IMG/VR virus record: IMGVR_UViG_3300006749_000101
Location: 1 to 26,114 of that record
Length of the DNA stretch: 26,114 bases
Strand: one strand, 5' to 3'
DNA from: a virus
The stretch's first letter is position 1. Each line of letters starts with the position of its first letter. Shown here in pieces: positions 1-4,525 of this stretch. The position numbers were made by a program, and so were the translations under genes. A model generated the notes under the pieces. The model saw only the letters and a list, made by a program, of their open reading frames with translations, searched no databases and was not told where the DNA came from.

Positions 1-2
1 AG

Positions 3-275
3 ATAGCCGACCGATTGAAAGAAGCGTTGGAAGGCGGAAGCGTTCAAGTATATGCCGAGCAACGTCAATCTTACCTTGATAGCTTGCCTCTTGAAACTTG
101 CAACTTGTGTAATGGCACTGGTGTTCGTGATGACGAATATGTGCAAGGCAAGTGCAACGGCTGTGATGGCACAGGCAAGGTCAAAAATTGGGATACACAT
201 TATCCTTTTGATGCTGACAACGTGAAAGAGTTCGAACAATTCTGCCGCCTGTCTGGTGGTTTCGAAATTTGCTAA
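3..275 (+). CDS. DnaJ-type zinc-finger phage protein, 5' end missing
   Basis: The reading frame is open to the left edge, so the gene begins outside the window. An internal TTG at 15 is not needed as a start. Two CxxCxGTG motifs (CNLCNGTG and CNGCDGTG), about 19 residues apart, match the repeat unit of the DnaJ cysteine-rich zinc centre, so one zinc ion is probably bound. The tail contains a YPFDADNVKEFEQFCRLSGGFEIC segment whose style I recognise from small hypothetical proteins of marine phages. No J-domain is visible in this part. The gene is followed 19 bp later by a strong terminator, so it is the last gene of a plus-strand unit. Its function is unknown. A role in protein-protein or nucleic-acid contact is only inferred from the zinc motif. 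Confidence 0.75.
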   Translation: MADRLKEALEGGSVQVYAEQRQSYLDSLPLETCNLCNGTGVRDDEYVQGKCNGCDGTGKVKNWDTHYPFDADNVKEFEQFCRLSGGFEIC

Positions 276-294
276 TCCTGTTGGTAGCAGGTTG

Positions 295-328
295 GAGGGC
301 GGTGCTTCGGCACTGCCCTCTTTTTTTT
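295..328 (+). terminator. Rho-independent terminator with TTCG loop
   Basis: An 11-bp stem (GAGGGCGGTGC and GCACTGCCCTC, one G.T wobble) closes a TTCG tetraloop and is followed directly by eight T residues. It lies 19 bp after the stop codon at 275 and ends the upstream plus-strand unit. Confidence 0.92.
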
Positions 329-420
329 CCAGGATCAAGCTGCAGAAATCGTTTCCGGGGCGGCGGCCCCGGGCGGCCCGGATCCCGGAGACGCAAGGCG
401 CAAGAGGCGCAAGGCGCAAG
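329..420. repeat. GC-rich hairpin plus four CGCAAG hexamers (module A)
   Basis: This non-coding stretch is far more GC-rich than its surroundings. It has a 7-bp perfect hairpin at 355-372 (CCGGGGC, loop GGCG, GCCCCGG), with overlapping alternative stems to about 390. Four CGCAAG hexamers follow, starting at 392, 399, 408 and 415. The last one abuts the -35 box of the promoter at 421. Bases 384-404 are identical to 789-809 in module B. Both modules begin with a terminator T-tract followed by TTCCAG and end in the CGCAAG cluster, so they are copies of one element. The function is unknown. A protein-binding array, a recombination site or a mobile non-coding element are all possible. Confidence 0.75.
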
Positions 421-448
421 TTGACTTTTCCCCAGGGATAGTTATAAT
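421..448 (+). promoter_or_regulatory. Sigma70-type promoter of the 474-695 gene
   Basis: TTGACT at 421-426 and TATAAT at 443-448 are separated by 16 bp, with the start codon 25 bp beyond the -10 box. The sequence following the -35 box (TTTTCCCCA) resembles that at the 1970 promoter. The CGCAAG cluster ends on the base before the -35 box, where it could recruit or block a regulator. Confidence 0.82.
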
Positions 449-473
449 GAAGTATTAACAGAAAGGTATACAC

Positions 474-695
474 ATGACAGCATATAATGGACATCGATCC
501 TGGAACGCTTGGAACGTAAGCTTATGGATTAATAACGACGAAGGTCTTTATTTCCGAGCGCGAGACCTGGTCAAAGAACACGGCATAACAAAAGCCGTCC
601 GTCTTCTGCTCGAAGAACTACCCACCACCACACCTGACGGCGGACGCTACAATAAGACTTGCGTCCGCGAAGCAATCAGAGATATACTAAACTAA
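474..695 (+). CDS. Small phage protein with YNGHRSWNAWNVSLW motif
   Basis: This 73-residue soluble protein starts with a YNGHRSWNAWNVSLWINNDEG motif, rich in tryptophan and asparagine. I recognise the pattern as a short conserved phage family (probably the one labelled DUF7249) with no known function. The rest is predicted helical (RARDLVKEHGITKAVRLLLEEL) and the tail contains TPDGGRYN. The ATG at 474 has GAAAGG eight bases upstream and a consensus promoter at 421-448. A strong terminator follows 16 bp after the stop. The gene is therefore a self-contained one-gene transcription unit, set between two copies of the same GC-rich CGCAAG module. That is the layout expected of a moron-type cassette. 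Family assignment is from memory, not a search. Confidence 0.85.
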   Translation: MTAYNGHRSWNAWNVSLWINNDEGLYFRARDLVKEHGITKAVRLLLEELPTTTPDGGRYNKTCVREAIRDILN

Positions 696-711
696 TCCCT
701 CCCTGGATACT

Positions 712-754
712 GAGTCCGCGACTTCGCACAATGGTCGCGGGCTCTTCTTTTTCC
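712..754 (+). terminator. Rho-independent terminator after 474-695
   Basis: Stem GAGTCCGCGAC (712-722) pairs with GTCGCGGGCTC (734-744), 11 bp with one T.G wobble and an 11-nt loop. TTCTTTTTCC follows. It ends the single-gene unit that begins at 421. Confidence 0.92.
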
Positions 755-888
755 AGACTCGGCTGCCCCGAACCCGGGTCCGCGGACACCCGGAGACGCA
801 AGGCGCAAGGAGCCGCAAGACGCAAGTGAAAACAATGACTTACAAAAGAACGATAATGCTGCCCAGGGCACCCGGTGCTGCACCCGGA
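755..888. repeat. GC-rich hairpins plus four CGCAAG hexamers (module B)
   Basis: This is the second copy of the element seen at 329-420. An imperfect hairpin is centred on the 10-bp palindrome GTCCGCGGAC (about 777-786). CGCAAG hexamers start at 797, 804, 814 and 821. Further on, GCACCCGG occurs twice, at 868-875 and 880-887, with GCACCCGGTGC forming a short hairpin. I see no convincing coding frame. It separates the 474-695 cassette from the 3' end of the minus-strand nuclease gene. Confidence 0.7.
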
Positions 889-1275
889 CTATTCAGACGC
901 AAGGCGCAAGACGCAAGAAACACAATCCGCAAGACTCGAACCGTGATACAAGGGACTCGTATCCAGCCCTTTTTCGTGCAGTTCGAGGCTTTGACCGCCG
1001 CCAAATAAAAATACATCGCCCTTCGAGGGGCGTGAAACTAAGAAAAAATTCTTACCCCCAGCTAGAGAATACTCATAATTCCATGCAATTTGAGCAGGAC
1101 GAAGGTCAATTCGATTAGCTTTTGCTATCTTTAATTCCAACCAGAAGGCTGACCCGTTATGTGCAATGTGACTATCTGGAATACCTACGCCGACAGTATT
1201 CTCAATCCTTGTCGTGTGTGATTTGGGCGGGAGTTCTTTCTTTACTTGTTTCCACAATCTCTGTTCCGGTGACAT
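889..1275 (-). CDS. VRR-NUC-like PD-(D/E)XK nuclease
   Basis: This 128-residue protein begins MSPEQRLWKQV, a typical opening of phage VRR-NUC-like nucleases. The active-site pattern is visible as E25, then GIPD with D34, then ELK with E47 and K49, the E-D-ExK signature of the PD-(D/E)XK fold. Such enzymes cleave branched or damaged DNA. In a phage this suits Holliday-junction or replication-fork resolution before packaging. The start codon lies inside the upstream terminase gene, giving a 74-nt same-strand overlap in a different frame. The N-terminal match argues that this start is real. The last residues (about CVLRLASE) are encoded by a third CGCAAG cluster, so the repeat appears to have provided or replaced the original C-terminus. 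The family call is good; the exact substrate is inferred. Confidence 0.8.
   Translation of the reverse strand: MSPEQRLWKQVKKELPPKSHTTRIENTVGVGIPDSHIAHNGSAFWLELKIAKANRIDLRPAQIAWNYEYSLAGGKNFFLVSRPSKGDVFLFGGGQSLELHEKGLDTSPLYHGSSLADCVSCVLRLASE
896..933. repeat. Third CGCAAG cluster, inside the nuclease 3' end
   Basis: CGCAAG starts at 898, 905, 912 and 928 on the plus strand. The first three have an exact 7-bp period, as in the other two clusters. This copy lies in the coding region of the minus-strand nuclease and supplies its final codons. Confidence 0.7.
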
Positions 1276-1771
1276 CCCTGACGTTCCCTTCGATAAAAGC
1301 AGATGGATATTCGTTGCGTAATTTTGAAAGACGTTCGGCTATTTCTTCTCGTGACATGTTATCAATAGAATGTATGTGCTGGTTTTCGCGTCGGTCTACA
1401 GTAAGACCACCAAGTGATGACCTAATCTTTTCAGCATTGATGGCGGCAGAGAATTGTCCTTCTTCTTCCGCTGATCTAGAAAGTTCTGATAATCTTTTCA
1501 ACTGACCTATCAGCGTGACACCATATTTCTTTTCTCGTTCTTCTCGTAACTCGGTGATGTGCTGTGTGACCAAAGGATAATCTTTGCCATTCAACAAACG
1601 GGAAGCATGAACATTCGCACTTTCTTTTGCATACCCAGCCCGCCTAGCACATTCTGCATTGGAATAAATACCTTCAATATAAAGTTTAGCAAACTCTCGT
1701 TGTCTATTTGTAAGATAACGACCTTCGTTTTCTATATCTTCTTTAGATTTATTTTCTTTTATTTCCGACAT
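1202..1771 (-). CDS. terS: Small terminase subunit (TerS)
   Basis: This 189-residue protein carries the Terminase_2-type N-terminal domain. LTNRQREFAKLYIEGIYSNAECARRAGYAKESAN at about residues 20-53 is the helix-turn-helix region, followed by ASRLLNGKDYPLVTQHITELREE. TerS binds the packaging site and recruits the large terminase to start genome packaging. The middle is charged and helical (EEREKKYGVTLIGQLKRLSELSRSAEEEG), suggesting the oligomerisation core. The tail is probably disordered. The start is supported by AAAAGGATTGAA just before the ATG. It is the first gene of a leftward unit and overlaps the downstream nuclease by 74 nt. No large terminase gene follows here, so TerL must lie elsewhere in the genome. 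Confidence 0.85.
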   Translation of the reverse strand: MSEIKENKSKEDIENEGRYLTNRQREFAKLYIEGIYSNAECARRAGYAKESANVHASRLLNGKDYPLVTQHITELREEREKKYGVTLIGQLKRLSELSRSAEEEGQFSAAINAEKIRSSLGGLTVDRRENQHIHSIDNMSREEIAERLSKLRNEYPSAFIEGNVRDVTGTEIVETSKERTPAQITHDKD

Positions 1772-1814
1772 TTCAATCCTTTTGACCCATTAGAAGTGTA
1801 TACTATGTATCCTA

Positions 1815-1843
1815 TTTGTATTCTCTAGATGTAATAAAAACAA
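1815..1843 (-). promoter_or_regulatory. Possible promoter for terS
   Basis: Read on the minus strand, TTGTTT (1843-1838) and TACAAA (1820-1815) are separated by 17 bp, about 45 bp ahead of the terS start. The match is moderate. It lies between the GTATAC elements at 1798 and 1851. Confidence 0.35.
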
Positions 1844-1850
1844 TGCTTTA

Positions 1851-1884
1851 GTATACAAGTATACAGATATACATTAGATACACT
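1851..1884. repeat. Tandem RTATACAN octamers, candidate operator
   Basis: GTATACAA, GTATACAG and ATATACAT follow one another with an exact 8-bp period (1851, 1859, 1867). A degenerate TAGATACA comes after them. GTATAC is self-complementary, so each octamer centres on a palindrome. Another GTATAC lies at 1798. Tandem 8-bp palindromic boxes are the kind of site used by RHH repressors such as MetJ, and this window encodes two RHH proteins. The link is an inference. Confidence 0.5.
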
Positions 1885-1951
1885 GTAAATGAAAAAAATT
1901 TACTAAACATTTTTAAATCTACAGAGAGTATATGCTGTATTATTTTGCAAT

Positions 1952-1983
1952 ACTTTCCCCAATGATTTATTGACTTTCCCCAA
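1952..1983. repeat. Direct repeat ACTTTCCCCAA, 21 bp apart
   Basis: ACTTTCCCCAA occurs at 1952-1962 and again at 1973-1983. The start-to-start distance is 21 bp, two helical turns. The second copy overlaps the -35 box of the early promoter. The promoter at 421 has a similar ACTTTTCCCCA at the same place, so an activator or repressor site is plausible. Confidence 0.55.
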
Positions 1984-1998
1984 ATAAAAATAGATAAT
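1970..1998 (+). promoter_or_regulatory. Strong sigma70-type early promoter
   Basis: TTGACT at 1970-1975 and GATAAT at 1993-1998 are separated by 17 bp. The context is AT-rich and the first gene of the early operon starts 51 bp further on. This is the best promoter for the 2050-6080 operon. Confidence 0.82.
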
Positions 1999-2049
1999 AA
2001 GCATGCCTGATTATACGGGCGTTTTTATTAACTTTCAACGAGGTATAAC

Positions 2050-2271
2050 ATGACTATAGAAAGCACCGAGGTTCACGAACCGAGTGACGCTGACATTGAC
2101 GACATGAGAATACACATGACGTTACATGATTTGCGTGGTTTGGCTGAGATGAACTTATCCATACAAGATGTGAACATAATCATATCGGCACTTGAGCCGA
2201 TACACATGGCTTTGACCAGCAAGATTACTGTGTCTGGTGATGTCCAGGATCGTGAGGAAAACCATGATTAA
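2050..2271 (+). CDS. Small acidic early protein
   Basis: This 73-residue protein is the first gene behind the strong promoter at 1970-1998. Its ATG is preceded by AACGAGG. It is acidic (about 16 Asp/Glu against 4 Lys/Arg) with no Cys and no membrane segment. The first 20 residues are mostly charged and probably flexible (ESTEVHEPSDADIDD). The rest is predicted helical (TLHDLRGLAEMNLSIQDVNIIISALEPIHMAL). I recognise no family. Its stop overlaps the next start by 8 nt, so the two are probably translationally coupled. Its position suggests an early host-interaction role, but this is not shown by the sequence. Confidence 0.75.
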   Translation: MTIESTEVHEPSDADIDDMRIHMTLHDLRGLAEMNLSIQDVNIIISALEPIHMALTSKITVSGDVQDREENHD

Positions 2272-2554
2272 GGGCGTATTCAAAGTAAAGGAATTGATTG
2301 AGAAGTTGGAGCAGTTTCAATCTGATGAGAGCGTTGCGCTGTATTTGGTTGATGAGGCTGATGTCCATAAATGGAATACAGAGGCGAGTGACATCATGTC
2401 GATGGACTTGGGTTCGTTTGTCGATGCGCTTGATGAGGGCATGGTCAAATGGATAGACGAGGACGACGAGTTTGATTTGACCCCTACCTGTGTCAACAAG
2501 ATATTGGATTGGTATCCGCCAAACTGGATTGGAGAAAAATATGACAGAAGCTAG
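2264..2554 (+). CDS. Acidic early protein of unknown function
   Basis: The 96-residue product starts at the ATG at 2264, chosen because GTGAGGAAAACC precedes it. The in-frame ATG at 2237 lies deep inside the preceding gene and lacks a good ribosome site. The protein is strongly acidic (about 23 Asp/Glu against 9 Lys/Arg), with an IDEDDEFD patch near residues 64-71 and several Trp residues. The N-terminus (FKVKELIEKLEQFQSDESVAL) resembles a helix followed by a strand. No known family is recognised. The next gene starts inside its 3' end. Confidence 0.78.
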   Translation: MIKGVFKVKELIEKLEQFQSDESVALYLVDEADVHKWNTEASDIMSMDLGSFVDALDEGMVKWIDEDDEFDLTPTCVNKILDWYPPNWIGEKYDRS

Positions 2555-2786
2555 AAACACTAAATACGTTGAAGAACATTTATGGGCGCATGATTTATAT
2601 GGTCAACTGATTGGCTTTGAGATTGTGGATTTTTACATGGATGAATGTGAGATTACTCAAGATGCCTTTCCGACTTTTGTTATCGAGAACAAAGCGGACA
2701 AGGAACGTGTAAAGCTAGTCTTGTCTCGTGACCCAGAGGGTAACGGGGCGGGCTTTGCTTTCGTGGAAGGAGTGAAAAATGACTGA
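2541..2786 (+). CDS. Small acidic early protein
   Basis: The chosen start at 2541 (81 residues) is preceded by TTGGAGAAAAAT and overlaps the previous stop by 14 nt, matching the style of the operon. A longer frame from 2490 would run far into the previous gene. The product is acidic (about 17 Asp/Glu against 8 Lys/Arg). It looks like a compact alpha/beta protein, with YGQLIGFEIVDFYMDE followed by FPTFVIENKADKERVKLVLSRD. No family is recognised. Confidence 0.78.
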   Translation: MTEARNTKYVEEHLWAHDLYGQLIGFEIVDFYMDECEITQDAFPTFVIENKADKERVKLVLSRDPEGNGAGFAFVEGVKND

Positions 2787-3063
2787 GTATGTGAGAGTAA
2801 TTGAGCGAGTTGAATTATTGAACTCGTATGTTTTGAAAGTCCCAAGTGCCATGAGTCGTGATGAGTTCGTGGACTGGCTTGCGTCGAATGGCATGGCGGA
2901 AGTTGCGGATGAGTCTGTTGAACGCACTGTTTACGAGAATGATGTGGCGGAGAGTTACATCATTGAGATTAATGAGCATCTGCCGGAGAAAATGAAAGAG
3001 GAAGGCAAGTGGCAATTATATGAGACTGATGGAGAAGGGTTGTATGAACATGACAACCGCTGA
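2779..3063 (+). CDS. Acidic early protein of unknown function
   Basis: This 94-residue protein overlaps the previous gene by 8 nt and has GGAAGGAG upstream of its ATG. It is strongly acidic (about 23 Asp/Glu against 9 Lys/Arg). It shows a beta-rich start (EYVRVIERVELLNSYVLKVP), then a helix (SRDEFVDWLASNGM), then an acidic C-terminal half. No catalytic motif or membrane segment is visible. It is one of a run of five small acidic products in this operon. Confidence 0.78.
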   Translation: MTEYVRVIERVELLNSYVLKVPSAMSRDEFVDWLASNGMAEVADESVERTVYENDVAESYIIEINEHLPEKMKEEGKWQLYETDGEGLYEHDNR

Positions 3064-3241
3064 AGAAGGAAAGACATTGGTCTATATCCGTGAAAGTGGA
3101 TTAGGCGAAGCAGAAATGTGTGTGAAGACGGACGGCAGTTTTATTGCCGTCCCGATGACACAGAACCAACTGATCAACATCATCACAGGCGCAAGCGAAA
3201 TTCTTGCTCGTGACATACAAAGACGCAAGGAGGTGCATTGA
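3044..3241 (+). CDS. Small early protein of unknown function
   Basis: The start is taken as ATG 3044, with GGAGAAGGG at 3031-3039 just upstream. ATG 3050, two codons later, is equally possible. The frame could open at 3020, but that codon has no ribosome site. The product of about 65 residues has an N-terminal beta-like part (KTLVYIRESGLGEAEMCVKTDGSFIAVP) and a C-terminal helix (NQLINIITGASEILARDIQRRK). It is not notably acidic, unlike its neighbours. No family is recognised. Confidence 0.72.
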   Translation: MNMTTAEEGKTLVYIRESGLGEAEMCVKTDGSFIAVPMTQNQLINIITGASEILARDIQRRKEVH

Positions 3242-3242
3242 C

Positions 3243-3425
3243 ATGAAAGATACAAACCAACTGACAAAAGATTTAAGTGCCGTTTGGCATGCGCTTGAAT
3301 GTTATCGTGAGGATTCAATTCCAGAGGGGATTGAAGAGTCGTGGGACGAGGAGTGGGATGAAATCTGCACGGCTATGGCTCACATTCATGAGGCACTAGA
3401 CATAACACATGAGGAAATTGGATGA
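3243..3425 (+). CDS. Very acidic 60-residue early protein
   Basis: The start at ATG 3243 is set by the strong AAGGAGGTGCATTGAC upstream. The in-frame start at 3204 lies within the previous gene. The protein has about 17 Asp/Glu against 3 Lys/Arg in 60 residues, concentrated in the ESWDEEWDE segment. It is predicted mainly helical. Size, charge and early position recall DNA-mimic antirestriction proteins such as Ocr, but no sequence match is claimed. Its stop overlaps the methyltransferase start by 4 nt (ATGA), which couples the two genes. Confidence 0.78.
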   Translation: MKDTNQLTKDLSAVWHALECYREDSIPEGIEESWDEEWDEICTAMAHIHEALDITHEEIG

Positions 3426-4525
3426 GACACGTTGATTTGTGTTCGGGCATTGGAGGTTTCGCACTTGGTTTCGAGTGGGCGGGATTATCCAAGCCCGTTT
3501 TGTTTTGCGACATAGAACCTTGGAGTCGCAAGATTATTAGAAAACATTGGCACGATGTGCCGATAGCAGAAGACGTAAAGGAATTAGCTAATGACCCAGA
3601 AAGAACTGTTCCCGATTGTGAAATCCTCACAGCCGGATACCCCTGTCAACCATTCTCGCAAGCAGGAAAACGCAAAGGCGAAGAAGACCCTCGCCACATC
3701 TTCCCGTACATTATGCAAATTGTTGCATCCAAAAGACCCTCTTGGTGCGTTTTCGAAAACGTTTACGGGCATGTCAGCATGGGACTCGACACTGCGCTCA
3801 CTGCAATGGAGGCAGAAGGTTACGCCACGAGGTCGTTTATTATTCCAGCTGTATCCGTCGGAGCACCCCATAGAAGAGACAGAATCTTCATCGTCGGACG
3901 ATTTATGGGCGACACCGAACACGATGGATCACCTGCCGCAACGCTCGGACGAAGCACTCATGAGGCAAGCAACGACGAGCCGCAAGGGAAGGAAACGCCC
4001 AGGAAATCTAAGGGAACAGGTGGACGAGAGGACGGCAGCAATGTGGCCCACCCCGACGGCGATGACGGGGGGCACGGGAGTAGCACCGAGTCACAAGGAA
4101 GGAAAGCACGGGTGGAACATAGGGGCGGCGGTGAACGACAGCCTGTCAGACAACCCGACCAGAATGTGGCCCACTCCAACGACGAGGGATTACAAGGGAA
4201 TGTCGGGCAAAGGGCGGCAGGAACGCAAGGGCAATCCAGCGGACACGTTACCCAACGCGGTAGCAATGTGGCCCACCCCGACAGCGAACGAAGATGCGGC
4301 GGGGACACCCAACGGCAAGATGCAGAAGATGTTGGGCAACCACCCAGAGATTCGTGGAGCGTCACCGGAGGAGTGGAAACGTGGGGCGTTGAACCCGACG
4401 TGGGTAGAGTGGCTAATGGGATACCCAAAAGGGTGGACAGAATTAGAGGACTAGGCAATGCCATTGTCCCACAGATAGCAAAACAAATTGGATTAGCAAT
4501 AAAGGAAAGCATAGGACATGAGTAA
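3422..4525 (+). CDS. C5-cytosine DNA methyltransferase
   Basis: This 367-residue enzyme transfers a methyl group from S-adenosylmethionine to carbon 5 of cytosine. The conserved motifs are in order: motif I (DLCSGIGGF, residues 5-13), motif IV with catalytic Cys75 in GYPCQPFS, motif VI (ENV, 112-114), motif VIII (GAPHRRDRIF, from residue 147), and motif X (RIRGLGNAIVPQIA, about 342-355). The region between VIII and X, where target recognition normally sits, is low-complexity, rich in Gly, Asp, Arg and Gln, with NVAHPD or NVAHSN repeats. It looks unlike a folded recognition domain. The same DNA carries a second long frame (3591-4454). Modification probably protects phage DNA from host restriction. 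The target sequence cannot be read here. It is coupled to the preceding acidic gene by ATGA. Confidence 0.92.
   Translation: MRHVDLCSGIGGFALGFEWAGLSKPVLFCDIEPWSRKIIRKHWHDVPIAEDVKELANDPERTVPDCEILTAGYPCQPFSQAGKRKGEEDPRHIFPYIMQIVASKRPSWCVFENVYGHVSMGLDTALTAMEAEGYATRSFIIPAVSVGAPHRRDRIFIVGRFMGDTEHDGSPAATLGRSTHEASNDEPQGKETPRKSKGTGGREDGSNVAHPDGDDGGHGSSTESQGRKARVEHRGGGERQPVRQPDQNVAHSNDEGLQGNVGQRAAGTQGQSSGHVTQRGSNVAHPDSERRCGGDTQRQDAEDVGQPPRDSWSVTGGVETWGVEPDVGRVANGIPKRVDRIRGLGNAIVPQIAKQIGLAIKESIGHE
3577..3582 (+). promoter_or_regulatory. Ribosome binding site for the nested frame
   Basis: AAAGGA lies eight bases before the ATG at 3591, within the methyltransferase coding sequence. It is as good as the ribosome sites of neighbouring genes, so internal initiation is plausible. 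Confidence 0.55.
3591..4454 (+). CDS. Nested +1-frame MWPTPT-repeat protein inside the methyltransferase gene
   Basis: This 287-codon frame lies entirely within the methyltransferase gene, shifted by +1. It starts at an ATG with AAAGGA eight bases upstream. Visible parts are a basic N-terminus, a VTPRGRLLFQLYPSEHP segment near residue 80, a WATPNTMDHLP segment, three MWPTPT repeats (Met at 151, 192 and 226), and a C-terminal NPTWVEWLMGYPKGWTELE. I recognise this style as a recurrent phage protein family of unknown function. The MWPTPT repeats are the shifted reading of NVAHPD, and WVEWLMGYPKGWT is the shifted reading of the GRVANGIPKRVDR stretch before motif X. Repeat-to-repeat differences are mostly silent in this frame. 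No enzymatic motif is seen. It could still be a shadow frame whose relatives in databases are also artefacts. Confidence 0.6.
   Translation: MTQKELFPIVKSSQPDTPVNHSRKQENAKAKKTLATSSRTLCKLLHPKDPLGAFSKTFTGMSAWDSTLRSLQWRQKVTPRGRLLFQLYPSEHPIEETESSSSDDLWATPNTMDHLPQRSDEALMRQATTSRKGRKRPGNLREQVDERTAAMWPTPTAMTGGTGVAPSHKEGKHGWNIGAAVNDSLSDNPTRMWPTPTTRDYKGMSGKGRQERKGNPADTLPNAVAMWPTPTANEDAAGTPNGKMQKMLGNHPEIRGASPEEWKRGALNPTWVEWLMGYPKGWTELED

Noticed and set aside
181-396. Minus-strand frame opposite the DnaJ-type gene and terminator
   Set aside because: It covers the terminator and the hairpin zone, has no ribosome site and no recognisable motif.
256-441. Plus-strand frame through the first terminator and CGCAAG cluster
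   Set aside because: It runs across a clear terminator and GC-rich repeats, with no ribosome site and a composition (Arg/Gly/Pro) typical of non-coding GC-rich DNA.
826-1008. Plus-strand frame across module B and the nuclease 3' end
   Set aside because: It is antisense to the nuclease over most of its length and is explained by repeat composition.
3958-4512. 184-codon minus-strand frame opposite the methyltransferase
   Set aside because: Cys/Pro/Ser/Leu-rich low-complexity product that mirrors the GC-rich repeats of the other strand. No ribosome site was seen, and the antisense position in an operon is unlikely.
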